Origin: Ignavibacteriales bacterium
GTDB lineage: Bacteria; Bacteroidota; Ignavibacteria; T3Sed10-11
Direction: 5' to 3'
Assembly: GCA_003560935.1 (NCBI GenBank)
Contig: PWJF01000047.1
Location: 1-5,465 of the forward strand
Length of the DNA stretch: 5,465 nt
Numbering within the stretch: the first letter of the stretch is position 1; each line of letters begins with the position of its first letter. Made by a program: the position numbers and the translations under genes. The notes under the pieces are model-generated. The model did not search any database, was not told the DNA's origin, and was given only the letters and a program-made list of their open reading frames with translations. Positions 1 to 5,366 of the stretch are shown here, in pieces.

Positions 1-147
1 GCTATGCGCATGCTGTCCGATCATACGGATGAGTTGTTTGCGATATTCCTCAGGCATCCAGTCGCCCGGTTCGATTTTTTCCCCGCGAGCGATGCGGGCT
101 TCGAATTCGGCAAGCTTCTCTTCGTATGTTCTTTCCTGAACATCCAT
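1..147 (-). CDS. paaA: Phenylacetyl-CoA epoxidase catalytic subunit PaaA, N-terminal part (runs off the left edge)
   Basis: Seen: the minus strand encodes 49 residues from ATG at 147 to the window edge without a stop. Residues 15-49 closely match my memory of the PaaA N-terminus, including the block [13 protein letters not shown] (25-37) followed by [11 protein letters not shown] (39-49); E. coli PaaA has a near-identical block. The start is supported by GGGAGG (159-154) six bases upstream. Known: PaaA is the ferritin-like di-iron subunit of the cytoplasmic PaaABCE complex, which uses O2 and NADPH to convert phenylacetyl-CoA to its ring-1,2-epoxide, the committed step of aerobic phenylacetate breakdown. 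The protein is usually about 310 residues, so about 16% is visible and the di-iron ligands lie outside. The remaining paa genes probably continue to the left. The gene lies 31 bp downstream of the DUF2283 gene on the same strand. Identity is quite certain despite the short length. Confidence 0.9.
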   Translation of the reverse strand, partial: MDVQERTYEEKLAEFEARIARGEKIEPGDWMPEEYRKQLIRMIGQHAHS

Positions 148-153
148 TCGAGA

Positions 154-159
154 CCTCCC
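154..159 (-). promoter_or_regulatory. Ribosome binding site of paaA
   Basis: The minus strand reads GGGAGG followed by six bases and ATG. This is a near-consensus Shine-Dalgarno sequence and fixes the paaA start at 147. It is much stronger than anything in front of the DUF2283 or barrel genes on the same strand. Confidence 0.8.
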
Positions 160-178
160 ATTGAATTGGTTTAATTAA

Positions 179-397
179 TTATGTAGTTTCGGTTTCAATC
201 TTTCCCGGTAATTTGCTGAGTGTAAGTTTTTTTAAATCGATCTTGTTACTCGCATTATCGATGTCAATTCCAACCAGTTTTCCATTTTCATCATAATCCA
301 ATATCACTCCTTCGGATATCTCTTTGCTCTCTACGCTGGTTCTCTCCGACAAATCGATATAAAGTGAATCCGTTTCCGGGTAATAGTTAAGTTTCAT
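179..397 (-). CDS. DUF2283 family small protein
   Basis: A 72-residue protein that matches the DUF2283 family pattern. It has an N-terminal YYPETDSLYIDL block (5-16), then E-ISEGVILDYDENGKLVGIDI (26-46), a strand, acidic turn and strand arrangement ending in DNAS (47-50). The lysine-rich C-terminal tail (52-66) is less typical. Known: DUF2283 proteins are short, biochemically uncharacterised and often sit beside DUF4258 genes in toxin-antitoxin-like pairs. No DUF4258 partner is visible here. The next gene upstream is the divergent toxin-antitoxin operon, and the next downstream, after 31 bp, is paaA. No Shine-Dalgarno sequence precedes the ATG at 397; the upstream sequence is A+T-rich with a possible promoter so close that the transcript could be nearly leaderless. 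Family membership is confident; the function is unknown, and whether it is co-transcribed with paaA is an inference. Confidence 0.82.
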   Translation of the reverse strand: MKLNYYPETDSLYIDLSERTSVESKEISEGVILDYDENGKLVGIDIDNASNKIDLKKLTLSKLPGKIETETT

Positions 398-403
398 GGT
401 TTA

Positions 404-431
404 ATAATATACATTTTTAACGAAAAATCAA
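404..431 (-). promoter_or_regulatory. Possible promoter of the DUF2283 gene
   Basis: On the minus strand TTGATT (431-426) is followed after 16 bases by TATTAT (409-404). The predicted transcription start would fall within a base or two of the ATG at 397, consistent with the lack of a Shine-Dalgarno sequence. The region is A+T-rich, so chance matches are likely and an organism-specific promoter consensus could differ. Confidence 0.35.
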
Positions 432-440
432 AGGAATCAG

Positions 441-469
441 TTGCACCCGACGATTTTACCCCGTATTTT
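441..469 (+). promoter_or_regulatory. Probable sigma70-type promoter of the toxin-antitoxin operon
   Basis: TTGCAC (441-446) and TATTTT (464-469) are separated by exactly 17 bases. The expected start of transcription is near 476, about 39 bases before the antitoxin ATG and immediately upstream of the 16-bp palindrome, a typical arrangement for an autorepressed toxin-antitoxin operon. The housekeeping sigma-factor consensus of this organism is unknown. Confidence 0.55.
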
Positions 470-481
470 GTGATTTAGTGT

Positions 482-497
482 TTTATTGGCCAATAAA
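482..497 (+). promoter_or_regulatory. Perfect 16-bp palindrome, candidate operator of the toxin-antitoxin operon
   Basis: TTTATTGGCCAATAAA is a perfect palindrome centred between 489 and 490. It lies between the proposed -10 element and the Shine-Dalgarno sequence of the antitoxin. AbrB-type antitoxins of VapBC operons bind palindromes at their own promoters, alone or with the toxin, so this is the obvious candidate site. Binding is inferred, not shown. Confidence 0.6.
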
Positions 498-503
498 TTA
501 TTG

Positions 504-508
504 AGGAG
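504..508 (+). promoter_or_regulatory. Ribosome binding site of the antitoxin gene
   Basis: AGGAG, within GAGGAGA, lies six bases before the ATG at 515. It decides the antitoxin start. Confidence 0.8.
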
Positions 509-514
509 AAAAAC

Positions 515-736
515 ATGCATATCCACGTTCCCGAATCGGGCGAAATCAAGCTTCCCGATGAGGTTACAAAAAAATATCAGGGGAAAGATCTTGAGATAAT
601 TGAGACCGTCGAAGGCATCCTTCTCCGACCCCGACCCGAACCCATACAAAGAGCACGCGGTTTTCTCAAGGGTTCTAAAGTTACAAACGAACTTTATATC
701 AAAAATAAAAAAGAAGAGAAAGCAAAAGAACAATGA
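515..736 (+). CDS. vapB: AbrB/MazE-fold antitoxin of a VapBC-type module
   Basis: A 73-residue protein with the SpoVT-AbrB DNA-binding pattern: SGEIKLPDEV (8-17), then YQGKDLEIIET (21-31) and a short strand EGILLRP (33-39). This makes the swapped-hairpin dimer used for operator binding. The following segment RARGFLKG (46-53) resembles the toxin-contacting linker of AbrB-class VapB proteins, and the tail (63-73) is a lysine- and glutamate-rich, probably disordered stretch. Known: such antitoxins neutralise a partner PIN-domain ribonuclease and repress their own operon. The start has a strong Shine-Dalgarno sequence and the stop overlaps the toxin start in ATGA (733-736), indicating translational coupling. 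A palindrome at 482-497 is the likely binding site. Antitoxin function is inferred from fold and pairing. The symbol is used in the generic family sense. Confidence 0.85.
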   Translation: MHIHVPESGEIKLPDEVTKKYQGKDLEIIETVEGILLRPRPEPIQRARGFLKGSKVTNELYIKNKKEEKAKEQ

Positions 737-1149
737 GCGATGTATACGTAATCGACACATCCGCACTCATCGCCTTCCTTGCCGATGAAGAAGGGGCCGA
801 TAAGGTTGAACTGCTCCTGTCGGCTGCATCCCGGTACGAGAAGAAAGTTTACATTCACCGCCTTAATATTCTGGAAATATATTACCTGACGTTGCGTGAA
901 GAAGATGAGAAAAAAGCCCATCTGATGCATGAATTCGTATCGAAGCTCCCGGCTGAAATACTGGAATACATCGATGAGCAGTTGATAGAGGAAGCGGGAC
1001 GAATCAAGGCACGATATAACGTATCTCTTGCAGACTCAGTTGTCCTGGCGACTGCATCACAAAAACATGCACAGTTGGTTTCGGCAGATCGCGGTTCGTT
1101 TGAAGACGTCAGCAAAGCAGGAAAGATTCAGTTTTATTGGATTCGGTGA
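733..1149 (+). CDS. vapC: PIN-domain ribonuclease toxin, VapC type
   Basis: A 138-residue single-domain PIN protein, a usual length for VapC toxins. All four expected acidic metal-binding residues are visible: D8 in VIDTSAL (6-12), E48 in NILEIYY (45-51), D101 in SLADSVVLA (98-106) and D119 in SADRGSF (117-123). The active site therefore looks intact. Known: VapC toxins are Mg/Mn-dependent endoribonucleases, often cutting initiator tRNA, other tRNAs or the 23S rRNA sarcin-ricin loop; the target here cannot be told from sequence. The start overlaps the antitoxin stop by 4 bases (ATGA), and only a weak purine-rich stretch precedes it, so translation probably depends on the antitoxin gene. No strong terminator follows immediately; a weak hairpin with a T stretch lies at 1564-1583. 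An alternative is an orphan housekeeping PIN nuclease, but the paired antitoxin argues against this. Confidence 0.92.
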   Translation: MSDVYVIDTSALIAFLADEEGADKVELLLSAASRYEKKVYIHRLNILEIYYLTLREEDEKKAHLMHEFVSKLPAEILEYIDEQLIEEAGRIKARYNVSLADSVVLATASQKHAQLVSADRGSFEDVSKAGKIQFYWIR

Positions 1150-1264
1150 AGAGGGTTGGCAAGACTATTGAGGGCAAAACTATTTTATTTATTTAACTAT
1201 GTTCTATACCGATATTGAGATCACACGCGCGGAGAGTTCCCATTGGTAAGATAGATATAATATA

Positions 1265-1279
1265 ATGTGCGACGCACCT
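1265..1279 (+). repeat. Left copy of a 15-base inverted repeat
   Basis: ATGTGCGACGCACCT matches the reverse complement of 1564-1578 (ATGTGCGACACATCT) at 13 of 15 positions. It is itself a small hairpin (GTGC, loop GAC, GCAC). The two copies enclose the non-coding A+T-rich block. Confidence 0.55.
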
Positions 1280-1329
1280 TCAATTAAAAAGATAACTGAT
1301 GTTATACAAATCATCCTTTAGCGATAACA

Positions 1330-1520
1330 AGTCCTAAATCCGGAACTCCAAACAAATTCTCCCGCTCAAATTTATTATAGATATTATTGATGCGGGATCC
1401 CGTACAGCGGGAAAATGCTCAAATTACAAATTCTATTAAATTCGTAACTATTCGTCGTTTTGAACATTTGTCATTTGAATTTTGAGATTGTTTAGAAGGA
1501 TTTAGTGCTTAGGATTTTCG
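1330..1520. repeat. Imperfect inverted repeat of A+T-rich words
   Basis: The left arm (about 1330-1370) contains TCCTAAATCC, CCAAACAAATTC and CAAATT. The reverse complement of the right arm (about 1520-1460) contains TCCTAAGCACTAAATCC, AAACAATCTC and CAAATG in the same order with small gaps. The centre (about 1418-1445) repeats similar words. The pattern resembles degenerate intergenic repeats that I have seen in many environmental genomes, but the resemblance is from memory and the alignment was made by eye. Confidence 0.4.
1393..1412. repeat. GC-rich palindrome with an overlapping hairpin
   Basis: CGGGATCCCG (1393-1402) is a perfect 10-bp palindrome. Its right half can instead pair further downstream, as TCCCG (1398-1402) with CGGGA (1408-1412) across a 5-base loop. 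The two pairings are mutually exclusive. The segment stands out from the A+T-rich surroundings and lies near the centre of the larger inverted repeat. Confidence 0.45.
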
Positions 1521-1563
1521 ATAAATAAAAGAAGTAAAGAATTATCTGCTCCGAACCACGGGG

Positions 1564-1578
1564 AGATGTGTCGCACAT
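1564..1578 (-). repeat. Right copy of the 15-base inverted repeat
   Basis: The minus strand reads ATGTGCGACACATCT, agreeing with 1265-1279 at 13 of 15 positions in opposite orientation. The distance between outer ends is 314 bp. The copy overlaps the terminator-like hairpin described separately. Confidence 0.55.
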
Positions 1579-1583
1579 CTTTT
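1564..1583 (+). terminator. Hairpin with short T tract between convergent genes
   Basis: AGATGTG, loop TCG, CACATCT forms a perfect 7-bp stem followed on the plus strand by TTT, giving four Ts in a row with the last base of the stem. It could end read-through from vapBC. On the minus strand the same hairpin begins four bases after the barrel-gene stop but is followed by CCCC rather than a T tract, so it would be a poor intrinsic terminator there. The stem is short and the T tract weak. Confidence 0.4.
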
Positions 1584-1584
1584 A

Positions 1585-4500
1585 TCAGAAAAATACCCTC
1601 ACCTCGCCTCTTCCCTGATGAACAATCGGGCGGTCGTGCTCGGCTCTCCCGTCGTACTGAATCGATGCCTGAATGAATCTGCTGATGCGGTAATCGAATC
1701 CGGCACGCCAGAGCCAGCTTAACCCTTCCACGCGACCGCCTGTCAATTCGAATGGTAATGCATAACGAGGTGCATCTGCAGGACGGTTTTGTCTTAATAT
1801 GACCTGCTCGCGTGAAAATTCGGTACGCAATTGTCCCCTCGCCTGAATGGAATATTGCAAACGAAGCGTTTGCGCATTGATGGATGCATTGACCGGATAC
1901 TCGGGAAATACATCGTCTGCCGATGTTACTTCCATCACGAAACCGACTTCAACCCTCGGTTGAGGTCTGTATGAAAGATCCGATAAAATTGTATTCGCGG
2001 TCACTATACGCTCGCGATTGCTCGGCTGTGTTGCAATAACCCGATCGCGGCGGTTGATGACGTCGACCTGATGGCCGATCTCCTCGACAAGCTGCCATCG
2101 CAAACGAACCGACCGTTCAATAAAATTGCTTTTCTCCACACCGAGACTGAACTGATTCATCCCCTGGCGTTCCATATAACGAAAACGCATCGAGAACTCA
2201 CGGCTCTGTTCGTTCAAGAACAGATCATGCGTGATCATCTGGTTTCCGACGATCGTGTTTTCTTCATCCCGAAAACTTGCAAGACGCATCAAATAAATAT
2301 TGCTCGTTTGCGGATCGCGGCTTTTTTCTTCAAGCCGGATATTTGTATCGGTCGAGAAACGGCGGATAATATCGCTGAATAATCCGTTGCCCGATTCAAT
2401 GATACGCGACGGTGTCAGACGGATTCTGAAATTCGACCTCAGGTCGACGACCGGGAACAACTCATCCGTCGGCACGGTAACCGCAATATAATCGCCGTCG
2501 AACCTGACCAGCTCGAATTCGTCTTCGTTGGCAATCCCGTCCTGATTCAGGTCGCCCAGATAACGGTAGTTGCCGGTTCCCTTCGGCACGCGAACGAACA
2601 CACGCTCCATACGTGCCGAACGCTGAGTCGTTACCTCATAAAATACATCGCTTTCTATAAAGCGTTGAATCGGCGCATAACGGGTTTGACTCCGGATAAG
2701 AATAGTCTCGTTATCGCCTCGTCCCTCCTGCCGGAATACTTCGGTTATTTCCTTTTTCCGGTACGTAAAATCGATACGCGAAGTAAATGTGTTCCAGTCG
2801 CGCAGACGCCATGAGGTACGGCTGGTGATTGATTGCGATTCGGGGATATTTGCCCCCTGAAGAAATTCCGAATCTTCACGGTACTCGAGCTCGGTTGATA
2901 GATTCATCCGTGCAATCTCATCTACTTCGATCCGCGGAGCGATTCGATAGAACGAGAAGCTGCCGGCAAGCAGTGAATCTGCCGCGGTCGTTCTCACACT
3001 CCGGTCTTCCTGTTCGAAGAATATACCCGGTGTAATTCGGGTGCGATCCCTTACATTCCAATTATAGAACAATCGACCCTGCTGCCGCAGCCAGTCACCC
3101 TGACGGAGCTGCGTCACGTCATCGCTGTGAATCGATTCGATATAATACCGCAGCGTCGGAAGCGACGGACCTTCAACATTCAACGTCGCATCGTACCGGT
3201 TCGATTCGAACATATTGCCGCGTGAGATATTACCGTACGAACTTCCGATCGAAACCCGGTCTACCGGTTTGTACAGCAGCGACGCTTCGCGTATCATCTC
3301 ATCGCCCGAAAGTTCGTCGGTGAGATCCCATTGGCGGTTAAATTCAATCTCGTTAACCCGGTCCATTGAGACAAACCGGTTGTCGACAAACCGCTGACGA
3401 AGATCGATATCGAACGATCCGATGTTGCGGTTCATCAATGTCACTTCATCCGGCGAATATGATACGCCGAAGAGATACGCGCCGCCGTCATTAAGGTCAT
3501 TATCGATCGATGAAAACCGGTTTCCGTCGAAACTGCTGAAGGAGTATTCACCGAATACATTCAAATCCCCCGCAACATTATAGTGCATCGCGGCGTTGCC
3601 GATCTGATGAAGCTGCGGCATCGGGAGGAATTGAACGGGCAGATAACTTCCCGCTTCCGGACCCGTATATTCAAACTGACCTGCCGCAATACGACGGTAA
3701 TCTCCCAGACCTTCACCGACGTGCGAAAAGCTGATGGAGTAAATTGCCTCCGCCGCTCCCGGATCGAATTCGTAATACATCACCGCTTCACCTGCGATAG
3801 TTGTGTCGCGCCGGATGTATTGTCCGTTCCCCCGTCCGGTTTCATCATCAAAACCAACCTCGCGAACGCTGCTTCTCGATGCTTTCGATCGGTCGGTTCC
3901 GCTCTGACTCAATATTTGTCTCTCTTCCTCACCCAATATAAAATCTATAGGAGAATCCTGATCGTCGCTTTCCCGGTAATAACCGAGACTGAGCGTGAGG
4001 CGATCGTCAACTAACGTTTGTTTTGTCTGTGCCGCGAAAAAGTTCCGGTTGTACTGACGATCGGTATATTCATAATCTATAACGATCCGGCTTGCAGATG
4101 TTATTAACCGCTGCGCGGTAAAAACAACTTCGCCGTTTCCGTATTCGATAACGTAATCGTTATTTTCGCCGCGCGTCATCTTCTCACCATCGATATAGAC
4201 CCGCTCGGAACCGGGTACGATAATAATCGCGCGTTCGTTGTTTCGACCAGTAAGACGGTACGGTCCCTGTACACCCTCCTGTCCGCGAAACTCCATTGTA
4301 TGGAACTTACCCCGCATACTTGCCCCCGCGACCATAACTTCACCTTCTCCATATCCCGCACTATATCGATATTGTCCCATCGCACCCTGCAAGCGGCGGT
4401 TCAAGCGTGAAAACACGGTTCCGGTTACATTAAGATCAAAATCACCGAGTGTCGCCTGATAGTCGTCGCTGAAGATTTGAATATACACTTTATCCAGCTC

Positions 4501-5121
4501 GCGAAGCGTTTGCGTTGTACCTTCCGGTTGTATCGGTGTATTCTCATCGGTAAGAGTAGCGGCAATTTCGACATTCTCAGAAAGATTACCCGATAGCTGC
4601 ATCCTGAATCCCGATTGCAGCGTAAGATCGCGGTTCGAGCCGACACTTAAACCTCGTATCAGACTTCCGCTCGTTCTTAGCTGGGATGTAAAGATATCGT
4701 CGAGCGAAAAGGATCGTGTTTGTGTTACCGTGCGCGGCATTTCATCTGCACCTGTTGTGTCGTCGGTAAATTCGTACAGGCGGTAGCTGTCGCTGAATGT
4801 GAGCGGAAGATATCGATATGAAATATGTAGCTCCGCGGGTGCCGGGTCTTCTGCATCATACGGCAATGCAAGTACCTTCAATGTACCGTAGCGATAGTCG
4901 ATTAAATAGTGTATGCCACGTTCGAGTTGAATTGCGGTGTTCAGGGTTACTAGCTCGGTTCCGCTAATAATAAACTTATGAGCAAGTGTGATGGTGGTAT
5001 CCACTCCCGCTACGGAATAATACCCCTCTCCTGCAATTCCGGGTTCGTCCTGTGAGTAGACAAACAACGACATGCACATTGAGAGCAGAATAACTATATA
5101 ACTTTTTTGAATCAGGCGCAT
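1585..5121 (-). CDS. Large exported outer-membrane beta-barrel protein of unknown function (SprA-like signatures)
   Basis: An intact 1178-residue protein. A basic start and hydrophobic stretch (8-22) form a signal peptide, probably cleaved near VYS-QDE (23/24). Residues 40-106 form a small beta domain containing the pattern RGIHYLIDYRYGTLKVL. A conserved segment at 151-230 (GSLIRGLSVGSNRD; MQLSGNLSENVEIAATLTDE; PIQPEG; LGDFDL) and a second at 296-356 (RVYIDGEKMTRGENNDYVIEY; RIVIDYEYTD) resemble SprA-like and unnamed barrel proteins of FCB bacteria. Another block, SHVGEGLGDY with GSYLPVQFLPMP (466-502), is also typical. From about residue 510 to the end, alternating polar and hydrophobic strands rich in Arg, Tyr and Phe suggest a many-stranded barrel, ending in RVFF with the terminal Phe expected of a BAM substrate. 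Residues 857-868 form a calcium-loop motif (D857, N859, D861, G862, N865, E868). No Shine-Dalgarno sequence precedes the ATG, but later Met codons would lose the signal peptide. Location is fairly secure; function is unknown. Confidence 0.85.
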   Translation of the reverse strand: MRLIQKSYIVILLSMCMSLFVYSQDEPGIAGEGYYSVAGVDTTITLAHKFIISGTELVTLNTAIQLERGIHYLIDYRYGTLKVLALPYDAEDPAPAELHISYRYLPLTFSDSYRLYEFTDDTTGADEMPRTVTQTRSFSLDDIFTSQLRTSGSLIRGLSVGSNRDLTLQSGFRMQLSGNLSENVEIAATLTDENTPIQPEGTTQTLRELDKVYIQIFSDDYQATLGDFDLNVTGTVFSRLNRRLQGAMGQYRYSAGYGEGEVMVAGASMRGKFHTMEFRGQEGVQGPYRLTGRNNERAIIIVPGSERVYIDGEKMTRGENNDYVIEYGNGEVVFTAQRLITSASRIVIDYEYTDRQYNRNFFAAQTKQTLVDDRLTLSLGYYRESDDQDSPIDFILGEEERQILSQSGTDRSKASRSSVREVGFDDETGRGNGQYIRRDTTIAGEAVMYYEFDPGAAEAIYSISFSHVGEGLGDYRRIAAGQFEYTGPEAGSYLPVQFLPMPQLHQIGNAAMHYNVAGDLNVFGEYSFSSFDGNRFSSIDNDLNDGGAYLFGVSYSPDEVTLMNRNIGSFDIDLRQRFVDNRFVSMDRVNEIEFNRQWDLTDELSGDEMIREASLLYKPVDRVSIGSSYGNISRGNMFESNRYDATLNVEGPSLPTLRYYIESIHSDDVTQLRQGDWLRQQGRLFYNWNVRDRTRITPGIFFEQEDRSVRTTAADSLLAGSFSFYRIAPRIEVDEIARMNLSTELEYREDSEFLQGANIPESQSITSRTSWRLRDWNTFTSRIDFTYRKKEITEVFRQEGRGDNETILIRSQTRYAPIQRFIESDVFYEVTTQRSARMERVFVRVPKGTGNYRYLGDLNQDGIANEDEFELVRFDGDYIAVTVPTDELFPVVDLRSNFRIRLTPSRIIESGNGLFSDIIRRFSTDTNIRLEEKSRDPQTSNIYLMRLASFRDEENTIVGNQMITHDLFLNEQSREFSMRFRYMERQGMNQFSLGVEKSNFIERSVRLRWQLVEEIGHQVDVINRRDRVIATQPSNRERIVTANTILSDLSYRPQPRVEVGFVMEVTSADDVFPEYPVNASINAQTLRLQYSIQARGQLRTEFSREQVILRQNRPADAPRYALPFELTGGRVEGLSWLWRAGFDYRISRFIQASIQYDGRAEHDRPIVHQGRGEVRVFF

Positions 5122-5136
5122 TCTTTCAACACCGGC

Positions 5137-5166
5137 GTATAATCCGGCAGGATACCCAGTAATTAA
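5137..5166 (-). promoter_or_regulatory. Weak candidate promoter of the barrel gene
   Basis: On the minus strand TTAATT (5166-5161) precedes TTATAC (5142-5137) by 18 bases. Transcription would start only about 10 bases before the ATG at 5121, leaving no room for a normal ribosome binding site; none is seen. The -35 match is poor, and the real promoter could lie further upstream in the 286-bp divergent region. Confidence 0.25.
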
Positions 5167-5187
5167 TTTGTCAGGATAATCAGATTA

Positions 5188-5223
5188 ACCCGTAAAAACA
5201 ACCATGCGCCTCCGCTGGCGGGT
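5188..5223 (-). other. Small inverted repeats with a possible leader mini-ORF upstream of the barrel gene
   Basis: Two pairings compete. ACCCG (5188-5192) can pair with CGGGT (5219-5223), while CGCC (5207-5210) can pair with GGCG (5217-5220); both need bases 5219-5220. On the minus strand GGAGG (5213-5209) is followed three bases later by ATG (5205) and a six-residue reading frame, MVVFTG, ending in TAA at 5185. If transcription of the barrel gene began upstream of 5223 this could be a leader peptide. A frame this short occurs easily by chance. Confidence 0.2.
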
Positions 5224-5242
5224 AAATAGGCTGCAAAAGATT

Positions 5243-5267
5243 AAAAAACAAACCGTTTTGACGGCTT
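5243..5267 (-). terminator. Terminator-like hairpin on the minus strand
   Basis: On the minus strand AAGCCGT, loop CAAA, ACGGTTT forms a 7-bp stem with one G-T wobble, followed by G and six Ts. The shape is that of a rho-independent terminator, but no minus-strand gene is visible to its right and the plus-strand gene starts at 5408. It also overlaps the -35 element of the plus-strand promoter. It may block antisense read-through or be coincidental; on the plus strand the A tract could act as an UP-like element. Confidence 0.3.
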
Positions 5268-5286
5268 CAATTATATTACATATTAC
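5258..5286 (+). promoter_or_regulatory. Probable promoter of the gene at 5408
   Basis: TTGACG (5258-5263) and TATTAC (5281-5286) are separated by 17 bases, and an A-rich tract (5243-5252) lies just upstream of the -35 element. Transcription would start near 5293, giving a leader of about 115 bases that includes the hairpin at 5367-5389. Confidence 0.5.
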
Positions 5287-5366
5287 TAAATTGGGAAATT
5301 AAAATCAAAGCCAACATGGAACACCCTGTCACACTGCCTCGTCTAACAAGTTTAACATGCTAAAAT

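Larger units (their letters stand above)
1150..1584. other. Non-coding A+T-rich region between convergent genes
   Basis: This 435-bp stretch lies between the 3' ends of vapC and the barrel gene. I see no convincing coding sequence, tRNA or rRNA. It holds several inverted repeats: matching ends at 1265-1279 and 1564-1578, an imperfect internal inverted repeat of A+T-rich words (about 1330-1370 against 1460-1520), a GC-rich palindrome at 1393-1412, and a terminator-like hairpin at the right end. The part from 1150 to about 1260 shows nothing I can name. Confidence 0.6.

Noticed and set aside
171..178. TTAATTAA palindrome before paaA as a regulator site
   Set aside because: An 8-bp A+T palindrome is common by chance in this composition and no matching half-site or second copy was seen.
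437..766. A 109-residue minus-strand frame opposite the antitoxin gene
   Set aside because: It is antisense to the well-supported antitoxin, has a Phe/Leu-rich composition that reflects the Lys/Glu-rich codons on the other strand, and shows no family pattern.
600..788. A 62-residue plus-strand frame overlapping the antitoxin and toxin genes
   Set aside because: It lies in another frame of the antitoxin and toxin and has no credible start signal or family.
694..1115. Minus-strand frames (694-930 and 882-1115) opposite vapC
   Set aside because: They lie antisense to a toxin with an intact active site and have no recognisable motifs.
1260..1420. CRISPR-like array in the A+T-rich intergenic region
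   Set aside because: The repeated words are degenerate and inverted rather than regularly spaced direct repeats, and no cas gene is present.
3583..4014. A 143-residue plus-strand frame within the barrel gene, plus shorter ones at 2071-2382, 2300-2491, 2829-3035, 3215-3397 and 4238-4459
   Set aside because: All are antisense to a long intact coding sequence and have no recognisable domain; they are explained by the codon use of the barrel gene.
4176..4646. Minus-strand frames at 4176-4385 and 4425-4646 inside the barrel gene
   Set aside because: They are alternative frames of the same strand as the barrel gene, Arg- and Ser-rich, without domain patterns. The main frame is continuous here, so there is no frameshift to explain.
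5050..5121. Lipoprotein signal (Cys16 within LLSMC) in the barrel protein
   Set aside because: Met precedes the Cys where Gly, Ala or Ser is expected, and the hydrophobic stretch continues past it. A standard signal peptide cut near residue 23 fits better.
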